34,783 nucleotides of DNA, from the NCBI GenBank assembly GCA_019637105.1, contig JAHBWF010000081.1:1-34783 (forward strand), given 5' to 3'. The notes beneath the pieces are model-generated. The model worked only from the letters and a program-made list of their open reading frames with translations. It did not search any database and had not been told where the DNA came from. Positions within the stretch are counted from its first letter, which is position 1; each line of letters starts with the position of its first letter. Below are positions 16,107 through 23,718 of this stretch, one piece after another. The position numbers and the translations under genes were made by a program. The DNA comes from Labilithrix sp. (lineage in GTDB: Bacteria > Myxococcota_A > Polyangia > Polyangiales > Polyangiaceae).

Positions 16107-17219
16107 ATGCCGTCCATCGAAGCCTCGCCCGTCTCGACGACCCGCAGGCGCCGCGCCGCGTGGGCGCTCTTCGCCGTGCTCGCCGGCGCGTCGCGCGCGG
16201 AGGCGGAGGAGCCGCGCGCCCCGGGCGCACCGGCGGAGCACGAGCGCGTCCACATCGCGTACGACGCCGGCGATCGATGCCCGCGCTACGAGGCGTTCGT
16301 CGACAACGTACGCGCGTACACGTCCCGCTGGACCCCGGCGGAGGGCGGGCGCCGCCTGCGCGTGACGCTCGAGCCGCGCGACGACGAGGTGGTGGGGACG
16401 CTCGAGGTGCCGCGGGGAGACGAGGCCCCGAGCGCGGTCCGCGAGATCGTCGGCCCCGACTGCGAGACGGTCGCGCGCGCGATGGCGGTCGCCGTCGCCG
16501 TCGCGATCGATCCGCGCGCGTTCGGCGGCGTCGGCGCGCCCGAGCCCGCGGCGCCGGCGCCGGCCGAGGCGGGCGAGGCCGCGACCGGCGGCCCGCGGGA
16601 GACCGGGCCGCCCTCGCCGCCCGAGCGCCGCCCGCCCGAGCCCGCCGCCTCCTCGCGCCGTCCGCTGCCTCGCGTGGCGCTCGAAGCGCGAGCGGAGCTG
16701 ACGTCGGCGGTGGTCGCCGGCCTCCTCCCCGTCTTCGGCGTGGCGGCCGAGCTCGATCCGTTCGCCGAGAGCGCGGCGCGACCGTCGTGGCGCGCGCCGC
16801 GCTGGCTCCGACCGTCGTTCGCCCTGGGGCTGAGGCAGAGCGTCCCGAGGGAGATCACGTCGTCCGCGGTCGTCACGACGTTCACCTGGACGAGCGGCGT
16901 CGCGCGCCTCTGCCCCGCGCGCGTCGCGAGCCGCGACGGGCGGCTCGAGCTCGTGCCTTGCCTCGAGGGCGACGCCGGCGTCCTCCGCGCCGACGCGAGC
17001 GGCGCGTTCGACGCGAGGCGCACGTCGAACCTCTGGCTCGACGCGGGCGCCTCGGCGCGGTTGGCGTGGACGCCGGCGGGCCGGTGGTTCGCCGGCGCCG
17101 CGGTCTCCGCGATCGTGCCGGTGACGCGCAATCGCTTCGAGCTCACGGACCGTACCCTGGTCTCGCGCGCGCCGCGCCTCGGAGTGAGCTTCGGGCTCTC
17201 GGCCGGCGTGCGGTTCTGA
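16107..17219 (+). CDS. Exported protein, possible outer-membrane protein, function unknown
   Basis: I do not recognise a named family. I chose the ATG at 16107 because it gives a signal peptide ('RRRRAAWALFAVLAGASRAEAEE', cleavage near residue 34). A first domain (about 45-150) has paired Cys residues ('DRCPRYEAF' and 'GPDCETVARAMAVAVAV'), consistent with a periplasmic disulfide fold. A Pro/Glu/Ala-rich linker (about 155-200) follows. The C-terminal half has alternating polar/hydrophobic segments ('PSFALGLRQSVP', 'VVTTFTWTSGVARLC', 'LGVSFGLSAGVRF') and ends in Phe, like the final strand of outer-membrane barrels. An earlier ATG (16044) is in frame. It sits 68 nt upstream of the ECF sigma gene, but the AT-rich stretch between them suggests a separate promoter. 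A link to the sigma operon is possible but not shown. Confidence 0.75.
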   Translation: MPSIEASPVSTTRRRRAAWALFAVLAGASRAEAEEPRAPGAPAEHERVHIAYDAGDRCPRYEAFVDNVRAYTSRWTPAEGGRRLRVTLEPRDDEVVGTLEVPRGDEAPSAVREIVGPDCETVARAMAVAVAVAIDPRAFGGVGAPEPAAPAPAEAGEAATGGPRETGPPSPPERRPPEPAASSRRPLPRVALEARAELTSAVVAGLLPVFGVAAELDPFAESAARPSWRAPRWLRPSFALGLRQSVPREITSSAVVTTFTWTSGVARLCPARVASRDGRLELVPCLEGDAGVLRADASGAFDARRTSNLWLDAGASARLAWTPAGRWFAGAAVSAIVPVTRNRFELTDRTLVSRAPRLGVSFGLSAGVRF

Positions 17220-17246
17220 GCCGCGCCCTCGACGAACGGCGGTGGA

Positions 17247-17276
17247 GATTTTTTGATCAACGCGCGGCACCGAAAC
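17247..17276 (+). promoter_or_regulatory. AT-rich candidate promoter of the ECF sigma operon
   Basis: In the 68-nt gap before the sigma gene, GATTTTTT (17247-17254) runs into a perfect 8-bp palindrome TTGATCAA (17253-17260), and CGAAAC follows at 17271-17276, 12 nt before the start codon. This is the most AT-rich stretch in the neighbourhood and stands out in this GC-rich window. It could be an autoregulated ECF promoter or an operator. No textbook -35/-10 consensus matches. Confidence 0.4.
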
Positions 17277-17287
17277 ATCCATGGGCA

Positions 17288-17905
17288 ATGTCCGCCTGCT
17301 CGTCACTCCTCGCGCCGGCGGAGCGCGCGACCTCGGACGAGGACGCCGTGACGGAGCGCGCCCGTCCGGCCGCCGAGGGCGCCGACGCCCGGCTTCGCGA
17401 GCTCGCCTCGCGGCACTTCGCGGACGTGTGGCGCTTCCTGCGACACCTCGGGGTCCCGCAGAGCTCGGTCGACGACGCCGCGCAGGACGTCTTCCTCGTC
17501 GCCGCGCGACGGCTCGAGGAGATCGAGCCCGGCCGCGAGCGCTCCTTCCTCTTCGGGACGGCGTTCAAGGTCGCGCAGGCCGCCCGGCGCAAGGCCTGGC
17601 GCGAGGCGCCGCGCGAGACGCTGCCCGACGGCGACGCGGGCGACGAGCGCGACCACGGTCCGACGCCCGAACAGCACCTGGACGACAAGCAAGCGCGCGC
17701 GCTCGCGCTGCGCCTCCTCGACGAGCTCGACGAAGGGCTGCGCGAGGTGTTCGTCCTCTACGAGATCGAAGGACTCACGATGCAACGAATCGCCGAGCTC
17801 ACGGAGCTGCCCCCGGGCACGGTCGCGTCGCGGCTGCGTCGCGCGCGGGAGGAGTTTTTGACCCGCTTCGCGCGGCACCGCAACAGCGCGCGAGGTGCCC
17901 GATGA
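17288..17905 (+). CDS. ECF-type RNA polymerase sigma factor
   Basis: A 205-residue group IV sigma factor that would direct RNA polymerase to a small set of promoters, probably including its own. Region 2 spans about residues 38-105 ('HFADVWRFLRHLGVPQSSVDDAAQDVFLVAARRL'-type helices with the DDAAQDVFL motif). Region 4 spans about 137-192 ('LREVFVLYEIEGLTMQRIAELTEL' followed by 'PPGTVASRLRRAREEF', the HTH). The ATG at 17288 gives a normal length; another ATG at 17281 is out of frame. The last bases overlap the next gene (ATGA, 17902-17905), the standard arrangement for a sigma factor and its partner regulator. It heads a seven-gene operon that ends at 25571. Confidence 0.95.
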   Translation: MSACSSLLAPAERATSDEDAVTERARPAAEGADARLRELASRHFADVWRFLRHLGVPQSSVDDAAQDVFLVAARRLEEIEPGRERSFLFGTAFKVAQAARRKAWREAPRETLPDGDAGDERDHGPTPEQHLDDKQARALALRLLDELDEGLREVFVLYEIEGLTMQRIAELTELPPGTVASRLRRAREEFLTRFARHRNSARGAR

Positions 17906-18637
17906 AGCCGGGAGACGACGCGCGGCTCGAGGACACCGACCCGGAGTTCGCGCGCCTGGTCTCGGCGCTCCGCGCGGGCGGTCCCTCGGAGGACGCGCGC
18001 GCGAGGACGGTGGCCGCGATGACCGCGGTCGCCCTGGCGGCCGCGCCCGCGCCGCCCGCCGAGCCCGCGCCGCCCGCCGACGCGCAGCGTGGATCGGCCC
18101 GGCGCGGTGCTGCTGGCGCTCGTCGCCGGGCTCGGAGGTCGCGGCGGCGAGCCCGCGCCTCGGTCGGGCGCCCCGGCGCCGCCGTCCGAGGGCGCGTCGC
18201 CGGCCGTGACGGCCCCCGCCGCGCACGTCGAGGATCGCGAGCCGCAGGTCGCCTCGGTCCGCGTCGAGGATCTGCCGCCCGCGGCGACGGCGCCCTCCCG
18301 CGAGGCGCCGGCGGCCAAGGCGCGACCCGACACGGGCGCGAGCGCGAAGCCGGCCGCCGACTCGTTCCGCGAGGAGCTCGCGCTCGTCGAGCGGGCGCGC
18401 GGCGAGCTCTCGCGCGGCGACGCGTCGGCGTGCCTCCGCACGATCGACGCCTACGGCGCGTACGTGGGGCCGCGCGGAGGCGTCTTCACGCAGGAGGTCG
18501 AGGTGATGCGCGTCGAGGCCCTCGCGCGCTCCGGCGACCGAGAAGAGGCGCGGGCCCACGGCCGTCGGTTCTTGGCGGACCACCCCGCGAGCCCGTACGC
18601 GGAGCGCGTCCGCTCCGTGCTCCACGAGACCGAATAG
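17902..18637 (+). CDS. Sigma-factor partner (anti-sigma-like membrane protein), apparently frameshifted
   Basis: The first 60 codons (from ATG 17902, frame 1) read as the cytoplasmic head of an ECF-associated regulator: 'DTDPEFARLVSALRAGGPSEDARARTVAAM' type sequence, then an Ala/Pro-rich stretch. After about base 18085 this frame turns arginine-rich, and good coding sequence continues in frame 2: 'GAVLLALVAGLGG' (membrane segment), a Pro/Ala linker, and a helical TPR-like C-terminus ('FREELALVERARGELSRGDAS', 'MRVEALARSGDREEARAHGR', 'FLADHPASPYAERVRSVL'). The part from GTG 18089 to 18637 alone would give 182 residues. The gene length (736 nt) is 3n+1, as a one-base gain would give. In related bacteria, as I recall them, head and tail form one protein of about 245 residues next to the sigma factor. 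The cause is a sequencing error or a real disruption that might free the sigma factor. Confidence 0.7.
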
Positions 18638-18657
18638 CTCGAGGCCCGACGCTCGAC

Positions 18658-19893
18658 ATGAAGACCGACGTACGACAGCCGGCGCGGCGCCGCCGGCACC
18701 GAAGCGGGCTCACGGTCGTCGCCCTCGCGGCGGCGGCCGTGGCGATCCTGACGGCCTCGTGCGCGGGCCTCGACGATCCCGTCGTGCTCGCGACGCCCGG
18801 GACCGACGCCGGCCCGCCCCCGCCGCCGTTCACGCCGGCCGACGCGGGAGACGCCGGAGACGCCGCGCCCGAGCTGTTGCGCTGCATCGGCACGGAGTGC
18901 CCGTTCCCCTACGCGAGCTGTCAGGCCGCCCCGAACGCGCGGCCGCCGTTCAAGTGCCAGCACGACCTGCTGACGGACAACGAGAACTGCGGCGCTTGCG
19001 GCAACCCGTGCCCGGCGTATCCGGAGTTCGGCGTCCTCGGGCGGTGCAGCGACGGCAAGTGCGAGCCGCAGTGCGAGGGCCAACGTCGCGACTGCAACCA
19101 GCGCCCCGACGACGGCTGCGAGGTCGAGATCCTGTTCGATCGCGACAACTGCGGCGCCTGCGGGAACGCGTGCGCGGAGGGCGTGCGCTGCATCGAAGGG
19201 AGCTGCGGGTGCCCGCCCGGCAAGACGGACTGCCGCGGGGCCTGCGTCGACACCTCGATCGACGACCTCAACTGCGGCGCCTGCGGGAACTTCTGCACGC
19301 CTCCGCCGGACGCGACGCCTCCCCCGAACATGCGCTACGGCTGCGCGGGCGGCAAATGCGGGCAGCTCATCTGCGAGGCGCCGTGGCGCGACTGCAACGG
19401 CGACCTCACGGACGGCTGCGAGGTGAACGTCGAGCAGGAGATCGAGCCGGGCCTGCTCGACCCCGCGAACTGCGGCGCGTGCGGGGTCGCCTGCGCGGCG
19501 GGCGAGGAGTGCCGGCGCCTCTTCGACGGCGAGATCACGTGTCGATGCAAGGGCCAGGACGTCATGTGCGGCTACCCCGGCAACTACCAGTGCGCGGACA
19601 TCGCCTCGGATCCGAAGCACTGCGGGCTCTGCAACCACGCCTGCCCCTTCGTCGATCGGCGGGGCCTGCACCAGCAGGCGACGTGCACGAAGGGCGTCTG
19701 CGGGACCGAGTGCGAGCCGGGCTGGGGCGACTGCAACGACAACCCCGCGGACGGCTGCGAGACCAACCTCACGTACGACGGCGCGAACTGCGGCGCCTGC
19801 GGGACCCGCTGCAGCACCGGGCTCGGACAGCCTTGCATCGACGGTCGTTGCCTCACGGTCGAGTGCGACGCCGGGGATCCGGTGACGCGATGA
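18658..19893 (+). CDS. Cys-rich repeat lipoprotein (NCGACGN repeats)
   Basis: A 411-residue secreted lipoprotein: Arg-rich n-region, hydrophobic core and lipobox LTAS-C (Cys35), then 'AGLDD' and a Pro/Ala/Asp linker with DAG repeats (48-70). The body has about 45 cysteines in repeated units. The signature NCGACG occurs at residues 110, 164, 205, 271 and 377, with a variant HCGLCN at 321. Three units have a longer form: (W)xDCNxxxxDGCE followed by a spacer and NCGACG (from about 142, 242 and 355). The spacing suggests a stalk of small disulfide-bonded modules. Such repeats are common in myxobacterial surface proteins; the function is unknown, and adhesion or a rigid spacer is plausible. ATG 18658 follows the regulator gene by 20 nt, and its TGA overlaps the next ATG (ATGA, 19890-19893). 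Confidence 0.9.
   Translation: MKTDVRQPARRRRHRSGLTVVALAAAAVAILTASCAGLDDPVVLATPGTDAGPPPPPFTPADAGDAGDAAPELLRCIGTECPFPYASCQAAPNARPPFKCQHDLLTDNENCGACGNPCPAYPEFGVLGRCSDGKCEPQCEGQRRDCNQRPDDGCEVEILFDRDNCGACGNACAEGVRCIEGSCGCPPGKTDCRGACVDTSIDDLNCGACGNFCTPPPDATPPPNMRYGCAGGKCGQLICEAPWRDCNGDLTDGCEVNVEQEIEPGLLDPANCGACGVACAAGEECRRLFDGEITCRCKGQDVMCGYPGNYQCADIASDPKHCGLCNHACPFVDRRGLHQQATCTKGVCGTECEPGWGDCNDNPADGCETNLTYDGANCGACGTRCSTGLGQPCIDGRCLTVECDAGDPVTR
18982..19818 (+). repeat. Tandem Cys-rich protein repeat region (NCGACGN modules)
   Basis: Six in-frame copies of a (N/H)CG(A/L)C(G/N) core, spaced 41-66 residues apart, lie in the Cys-rich lipoprotein. At the DNA level the cores share AACTGCGGCGC(C/T)TGCGG. 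They are degenerate protein repeats, not a nucleotide satellite. Confidence 0.75.
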
Positions 19894-21101
19894 AGCGCCC
19901 GCTCCGCTGGACCGCCTTCGCCGCGGGCGCGACCCTCTCCGCCGCGCTCGGCGCCGCGAGCTGCGCGGACGCCGGCGAAGAGCGATCGCCCGACGACCTC
20001 CCCGGCCCCGGCCCGAGCGTGATCCCGGACGCGGGGGCTCCCGAGGACGCGGCGTGCGACGGCGACGGGTGCGCGGCGCTCTCGCCGTGCGCGGAGACCG
20101 ACTTCTGCCCGGTCACGACGGGGCCCGATCCGCGCTGGACGCTCACCGCGGTGTGGGGCACCTCGAAGGACGACGTGTGGGCGGTCGGCTCGCGCGGGAC
20201 GATCCTCCACTGGGACGGCGCCGCGTGGACGGCGACGCCGTCCGGCACCCCGCAGACGCTCTTCGCGATCACCGGGAGCGGGCCGAACGACGTCTGGGCG
20301 TTCAGCTCGCGCGGCGTGGTCCTCCGATCGACGGGCTTCGCCGCGGGCGCCGCGACGTGGACGGCCGCCCCGCCGGTCGCGCCGACGTACGCGCAGTACC
20401 CGCCGCAGGTCCACAACGAGAGCCTCCTCCTCGCCGCGTGGGCCGGCGCGTCCGGCGCGCTGTGGACCGCGGGCGAGCCTTATCCGGTCGTCCCCGACGG
20501 CGAGCGCACGCCCACGCCGATGAACCTATGGCGGCGCGCGAAGGCCGGCTCCGCGGCGGCGTGGGACCACGACGTCATCGGGTCGAGCGTCGCCGTCCAC
20601 GGCCTCTGGGGCGACGCCGCCCACGGCGTCTGGGCGGTCGGCGGGACGTACGGCACCGCGCTCCAGCGCGCGGGGCGCACCTTCCACGCGACCGTCGCGG
20701 CGGGCGGCGCGCCGACGTGGACGGAGATCGACAGCCAGTCGTCGACCGATCTCCACGCGGTGTGGGGCTCGAGCGCGACCGACGTCTGGGCCGTCGGCGA
20801 CCGCGGCGCCGTCCGTCACTGGACGAACGCCACGCCGAAGCGCTGGGCGATCGTCGACGTTCCGACGGAGAGCGACCTGCGCGCCGTGTGGGGCAGCGGC
20901 CCCTCCGACGTCTGGGTCGTCGGCGACGCCGGCACGATCCTGCACTTCGACGGCGAGACCTGGGAGCCGGCCACCGCCGCCTTCCCGCTCGGCTTGACCC
21001 CGAACCTCCGCGGCGTCTGGGGCAGCAGCGCCGACGACGTGTGGATCGTCGGGGACAGCGTCGTCCTTCACTCGACCGGAAAGGCGAAGAGCGCGCCATG
21101 A
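19890..21101 (+). CDS. Lipoprotein with seven-repeat WG/DVWxVG beta-propeller
   Basis: A 403-residue secreted protein. Lipobox LGAAS-C (Cys25), then 'ADAGEE' and a DAGAPEDAA linker with four cysteines before the domain. The rest consists of seven repeats built on (V/L)WG(S/T)xxxDVWxVGxxGxxLHW(D)G: VWGTSKDDVWAVG, ITGSGPNDVWAF, AAWAGASGALWTAG, LWGDAAHGVWAVG, VWGSSATDVWAVG, VWGSGPSDVWVVG and VWGSSADDVWIVG. Seven units predict a closed seven-bladed beta-propeller, a scaffold used for binding proteins or glycans. No catalytic motif is seen. ATG 19890 overlaps the previous stop (ATGA), and its own TGA overlaps the next ATG (21098-21101). The following gene is a diverged paralogue, so the pair probably arose by tandem duplication. 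Confidence 0.9.
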   Translation: MKRPLRWTAFAAGATLSAALGAASCADAGEERSPDDLPGPGPSVIPDAGAPEDAACDGDGCAALSPCAETDFCPVTTGPDPRWTLTAVWGTSKDDVWAVGSRGTILHWDGAAWTATPSGTPQTLFAITGSGPNDVWAFSSRGVVLRSTGFAAGAATWTAAPPVAPTYAQYPPQVHNESLLLAAWAGASGALWTAGEPYPVVPDGERTPTPMNLWRRAKAGSAAAWDHDVIGSSVAVHGLWGDAAHGVWAVGGTYGTALQRAGRTFHATVAAGGAPTWTEIDSQSSTDLHAVWGSSATDVWAVGDRGAVRHWTNATPKRWAIVDVPTESDLRAVWGSGPSDVWVVGDAGTILHFDGETWEPATAAFPLGLTPNLRGVWGSSADDVWIVGDSVVLHSTGKAKSAP

Positions 21102-22303
21102 GATCGCTTCGGGCTCGTACTCCCGCCCTCGTCACCGCGGCGCTCGTCGCGTCGTCGGCCGCGCTCCTCGCGGTGAGCGCGTGCTCGAGCGACGTCGAGC
21201 TGGCCACGGCCGATCCTCCGCTCGAGGACGCGGGGGCGCCCGAATCGCCGGCGCCGTCCGACGCCGCGACCGACGTCGAGGACGGCGGCTCCGACGCCGA
21301 CGCGCCGGCGCGCACGTGCACCGACGACGGCTTCTGCCATCTGCCGCTGCCCGAGCCGCTGCCCTTGCGCGGCGTGTGGGGCGACGGCGTGGGCACGGTC
21401 TGGGCGGTGAGCGCGGACGGCGCCGTCGTTCGCTGGGACGGCGCGAGCTGGACCAAGCACGTCACGGTGAAGGGCTCGCTCCAGGCGATCTGGGGCAGCG
21501 GCCCGACGGACATCTGGATCGGCGGCGAGGGCGGCCTCTTCCACGGCCAGGGCCCGAGCCCCGACCAGATCGCGTTCGCGCCGGTCGAGCTCGAGCGCGA
21601 CCTCCCGATCACGTCCATCCACGGCTCCGGGCCCGACGACGTCTGGGCGGTCGGCGGCCGCTCCGACTTCGACCACGAGGAGAGCCACGTGCTCCACTAC
21701 GCCGGGCCGACGGCCGATCCGGCGGACGCGTGGCGGCTCGATCCGATCTCGGAGCGGGTGACCGAGTTCGCGCGCGTGTGGGGCGCGACGCCGGACGAGG
21801 TCTGGCTCGGCGGCACGACGTTCCTCAGCGAGCCTCAAGGCGCGGTGCTCGTCCACGGCCGCAAGGCCGACGGCGGGATGGCCTTCGAGGACGTGCCCCT
21901 CACCAACACGCGCGGGCAGTTCCGCCTCGTCACCGGCGGCGCCGTCCTCTCGGAGCTCTTCGTCGTCGGCCGCTACTGGAGCGGGATCGGCGCGGCGTGG
22001 TCCGGACCGATCGGCGACGCGGGAGACGCCGGTCGCGTGTGGGACGACACCACGTTCGACACGTACTTCGGCTTGAACGCGATCTGGGGCGTCGCGGACG
22101 ACGACGTCTGGATCGTCGGCGAGCTCGGCCGCGTCCGGCACTGGGACGGCGCGACGTGGACGCTCCCGAACGTGACGATCACCAAGTTCCCCCTGGCGAA
22201 CGACCTCCACGCCGTCTGGGGCGACGCGAAGGGCGTGCTCTGGATCGTGGGCGACGGCGTCGCGCTGCGACGGGATCCGGCGCTCGTGAAAGGAGGGAGC
22301 TGA
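21098..22303 (+). CDS. Second WG/DVWxVG beta-propeller lipoprotein, paralogue of the upstream gene
   Basis: A 401-residue secreted protein. Lipobox LAVSA-C (Cys29), then 'SSDVE', a DAGAPE linker and an Asp/Gly/Ala tract ('ATDVEDGGSDADAP') with two cysteines. Repeats resemble the upstream protein but are more degenerate: VWGDGVGTVWAV, IWGSGPTDIWIGG, IHGSGPDDVWAVGG, VWGATPDEVWLGG, LVTGGAVLSELFVVG, IWGVADDDVWIVG and VWGDAKGVLWIVG, again seven. Longer loops occur between blades 3 and 6, including a second GDAGDAG tract. It is probably a seven-bladed propeller with a different binding face. ATG 21098 overlaps the previous TGA, and the stop and next start share bases (TGATG, 22301-22305). Confidence 0.9.
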   Translation: MRSLRARTPALVTAALVASSAALLAVSACSSDVELATADPPLEDAGAPESPAPSDAATDVEDGGSDADAPARTCTDDGFCHLPLPEPLPLRGVWGDGVGTVWAVSADGAVVRWDGASWTKHVTVKGSLQAIWGSGPTDIWIGGEGGLFHGQGPSPDQIAFAPVELERDLPITSIHGSGPDDVWAVGGRSDFDHEESHVLHYAGPTADPADAWRLDPISERVTEFARVWGATPDEVWLGGTTFLSEPQGAVLVHGRKADGGMAFEDVPLTNTRGQFRLVTGGAVLSELFVVGRYWSGIGAAWSGPIGDAGDAGRVWDDTTFDTYFGLNAIWGVADDDVWIVGELGRVRHWDGATWTLPNVTITKFPLANDLHAVWGDAKGVLWIVGDGVALRRDPALVKGGS

Positions 22304-23718
22304 TGGCGCGCCTTCGCTCCCTCTCCTGGCGCGCGATGGCGCTGGTCGCGGCGACGGCGGCGGCGCCGCTGGCGTTCGCCGCGTGCGGCGACGCCGAGGA
22401 GCGCGTCGCGTTCCCTCCGGACGCCGCGGCCGAGACCTCGCCGCCCGTGATCCCGCCGCCCGAGGCGCCCGACGGCGGGCCGAGCAGAGGCCACGACGCC
22501 GCCGCCGAGCCGGTCGTGTGCGCGGTCACGCCGTGCGCCGTCGAGCTCGCGGCGGGCGCGAGCCACGTCTGCGCGCGCATGGCCGCGGGAGACGTCCGCT
22601 GCTGGGGCGACGACACGTTCGGCTCGATCGGCAACGGCGCGCCGCCGCCCGACGCGGGGACCGACGACGGCGGCAAGGACGACGACCCGAAGGGCGATCC
22701 CGACGACGACCCGAAGGGCGATCCCGACGACGATCCGAAGGCCGACACGACGCGGCCGACGGCGGTGACGCACGTCGCCGGCGCGACGCAGATCAGCGCG
22801 GCGCATCAAACGACCTGCGCGCGGATCGACGACGGCTCCGTCCGGTGCTGGGGAGGCAACGCGCACGGGCAGCTCGGCCTCGCGGTCGCGCCCGCGATCG
22901 CGGACGACCTCCCCCACCCCTACGCGTCGCCCGTCGCGCTGACCGGCGCCGCGAAGCGCGTCGACGTCGGGCAAAGGAGCACCTGCGCGGTCCTCGCGGA
23001 CGGCGCGCTCGCGTGCTGGGGCTCGAACGAACGGCTGCAGCTCGCGCGCCTCGAGCGCGGCGTGCTCGGCCCCGGCGCCGGCGACCTCGCGGGGTTCGCG
23101 GTGACGCGCGCCGCCGCCTCGGAGGTCACCACCTACGGCCTGACCGCGACCGCCGGGGGCGTGAAGCTCCTCTCGTGGGGCGCGCTCGGCGGCCGCCAGG
23201 GCTCGCTCGATCCGGATCCGGTCCCGGCGATCCTCCCGGCGCTCGACGACGTCCAGGACGTCGCCGTCGGGCCGACGCACGCCTGCGCGATCGCGGGGGG
23301 CAGCGTCTACTGCTGGGGGTCGAGCACGAAGTACGCGCTCTGCACCGGCCTGCCGAGCAGCGAGCCGGAGCCCGCCCACGCGATCCTCCGCACGCTCGCC
23401 TACCCGCAGCAGATCGCGGTCTCGCGCAACGGCACGTGCGTCCGCCTGACCGACGGCACGCTCCAGTGTTGCGGCGACGCCTCGCGCGGGCAGCTCGCGA
23501 TCCCGGCGGCCGACGGCGGCTCGAGCGCGCTCTCGTTCACCCCGGCGACCGGCTTCGTGGGTTACGCGGTCCAGGTCGTGACGACGGACCTCGCGACCTG
23601 CGCGCTGCTCAAGAGCGGCGCGGTCGAGTGCTGGGGAGGAAACGCCCACGGAGAGCTCGGGCGAGGGACGCGCGACGACGATCCGCATCCGACGCCGGAG
23701 CGGGTGAGCTTCCAATGA
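22303..23718 (+). CDS. RCC1-repeat lipoprotein with acidic DPK insert
   Basis: A 471-residue secreted protein. Lipobox LAFAA-C (Cys28), then 'GDAEER' and a Pro/Ala-rich linker. Seven RCC1-type repeats follow, each built on (V/I)xxGxxxxCAxxxxGxVxCWGxNxxGQLG: the blades start near 'ELAAGASHVC', 'QISAAHQTTC', 'RVDVGQRSTC', 'RAAASEVTTYG', 'DVAVGPTHAC', 'QIAVSRNGTC' and 'QVVTTDLATC'. RCC1 repeats fold as a seven-bladed propeller. The first blade carries an insert of about 35 residues with three copies of DDDPK(G/A)D, strongly acidic and possibly Ca2+-binding (inference). Most blades keep a Cys...CWG cysteine pair, perhaps disulfide-bonded. AGGAGG (22291-22296) lies 6 nt before the ATG, the strongest ribosome site in the operon. 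The stop overlaps the next ATG. Confidence 0.9.
   Translation: MARLRSLSWRAMALVAATAAAPLAFAACGDAEERVAFPPDAAAETSPPVIPPPEAPDGGPSRGHDAAAEPVVCAVTPCAVELAAGASHVCARMAAGDVRCWGDDTFGSIGNGAPPPDAGTDDGGKDDDPKGDPDDDPKGDPDDDPKADTTRPTAVTHVAGATQISAAHQTTCARIDDGSVRCWGGNAHGQLGLAVAPAIADDLPHPYASPVALTGAAKRVDVGQRSTCAVLADGALACWGSNERLQLARLERGVLGPGAGDLAGFAVTRAAASEVTTYGLTATAGGVKLLSWGALGGRQGSLDPDPVPAILPALDDVQDVAVGPTHACAIAGGSVYCWGSSTKYALCTGLPSSEPEPAHAILRTLAYPQQIAVSRNGTCVRLTDGTLQCCGDASRGQLAIPAADGGSSALSFTPATGFVGYAVQVVTTDLATCALLKSGAVECWGGNAHGELGRGTRDDDPHPTPERVSFQ
22678..22746 (+). repeat. 24-bp in-frame tandem repeat encoding DDDPKGDP
   Basis: Almost three copies of a 24-bp unit (GACGACGACCCGAAGGGCGATCCC); the first two are identical and the third differs at two or three bases and is 3 nt short. 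It lies inside the first RCC1 blade. Near identity implies recent expansion and possible length variation by slippage. Confidence 0.85.

Noticed and set aside
17281-19893. A single open frame joining the regulator head to the Cys-rich lipoprotein
   Set aside because: Between about 18088 and 18657 this frame is arginine-rich noise, while frame 2 there encodes a good TPR-like tail. The lipoprotein has its own start and signal peptide at 18658.
18658-19893. Enzyme-type naming (such as tryptophan synthase) sometimes attached to NCGACG-repeat proteins
   Set aside because: The protein has a lipobox, linker and disulfide modules, and no TIM-barrel motif of TrpA.
22678-22746. CRISPR-like short repeats here and at 34645-34761
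   Set aside because: Both arrays are contiguous in-frame coding repeats without unique spacers, and no cas genes are near.
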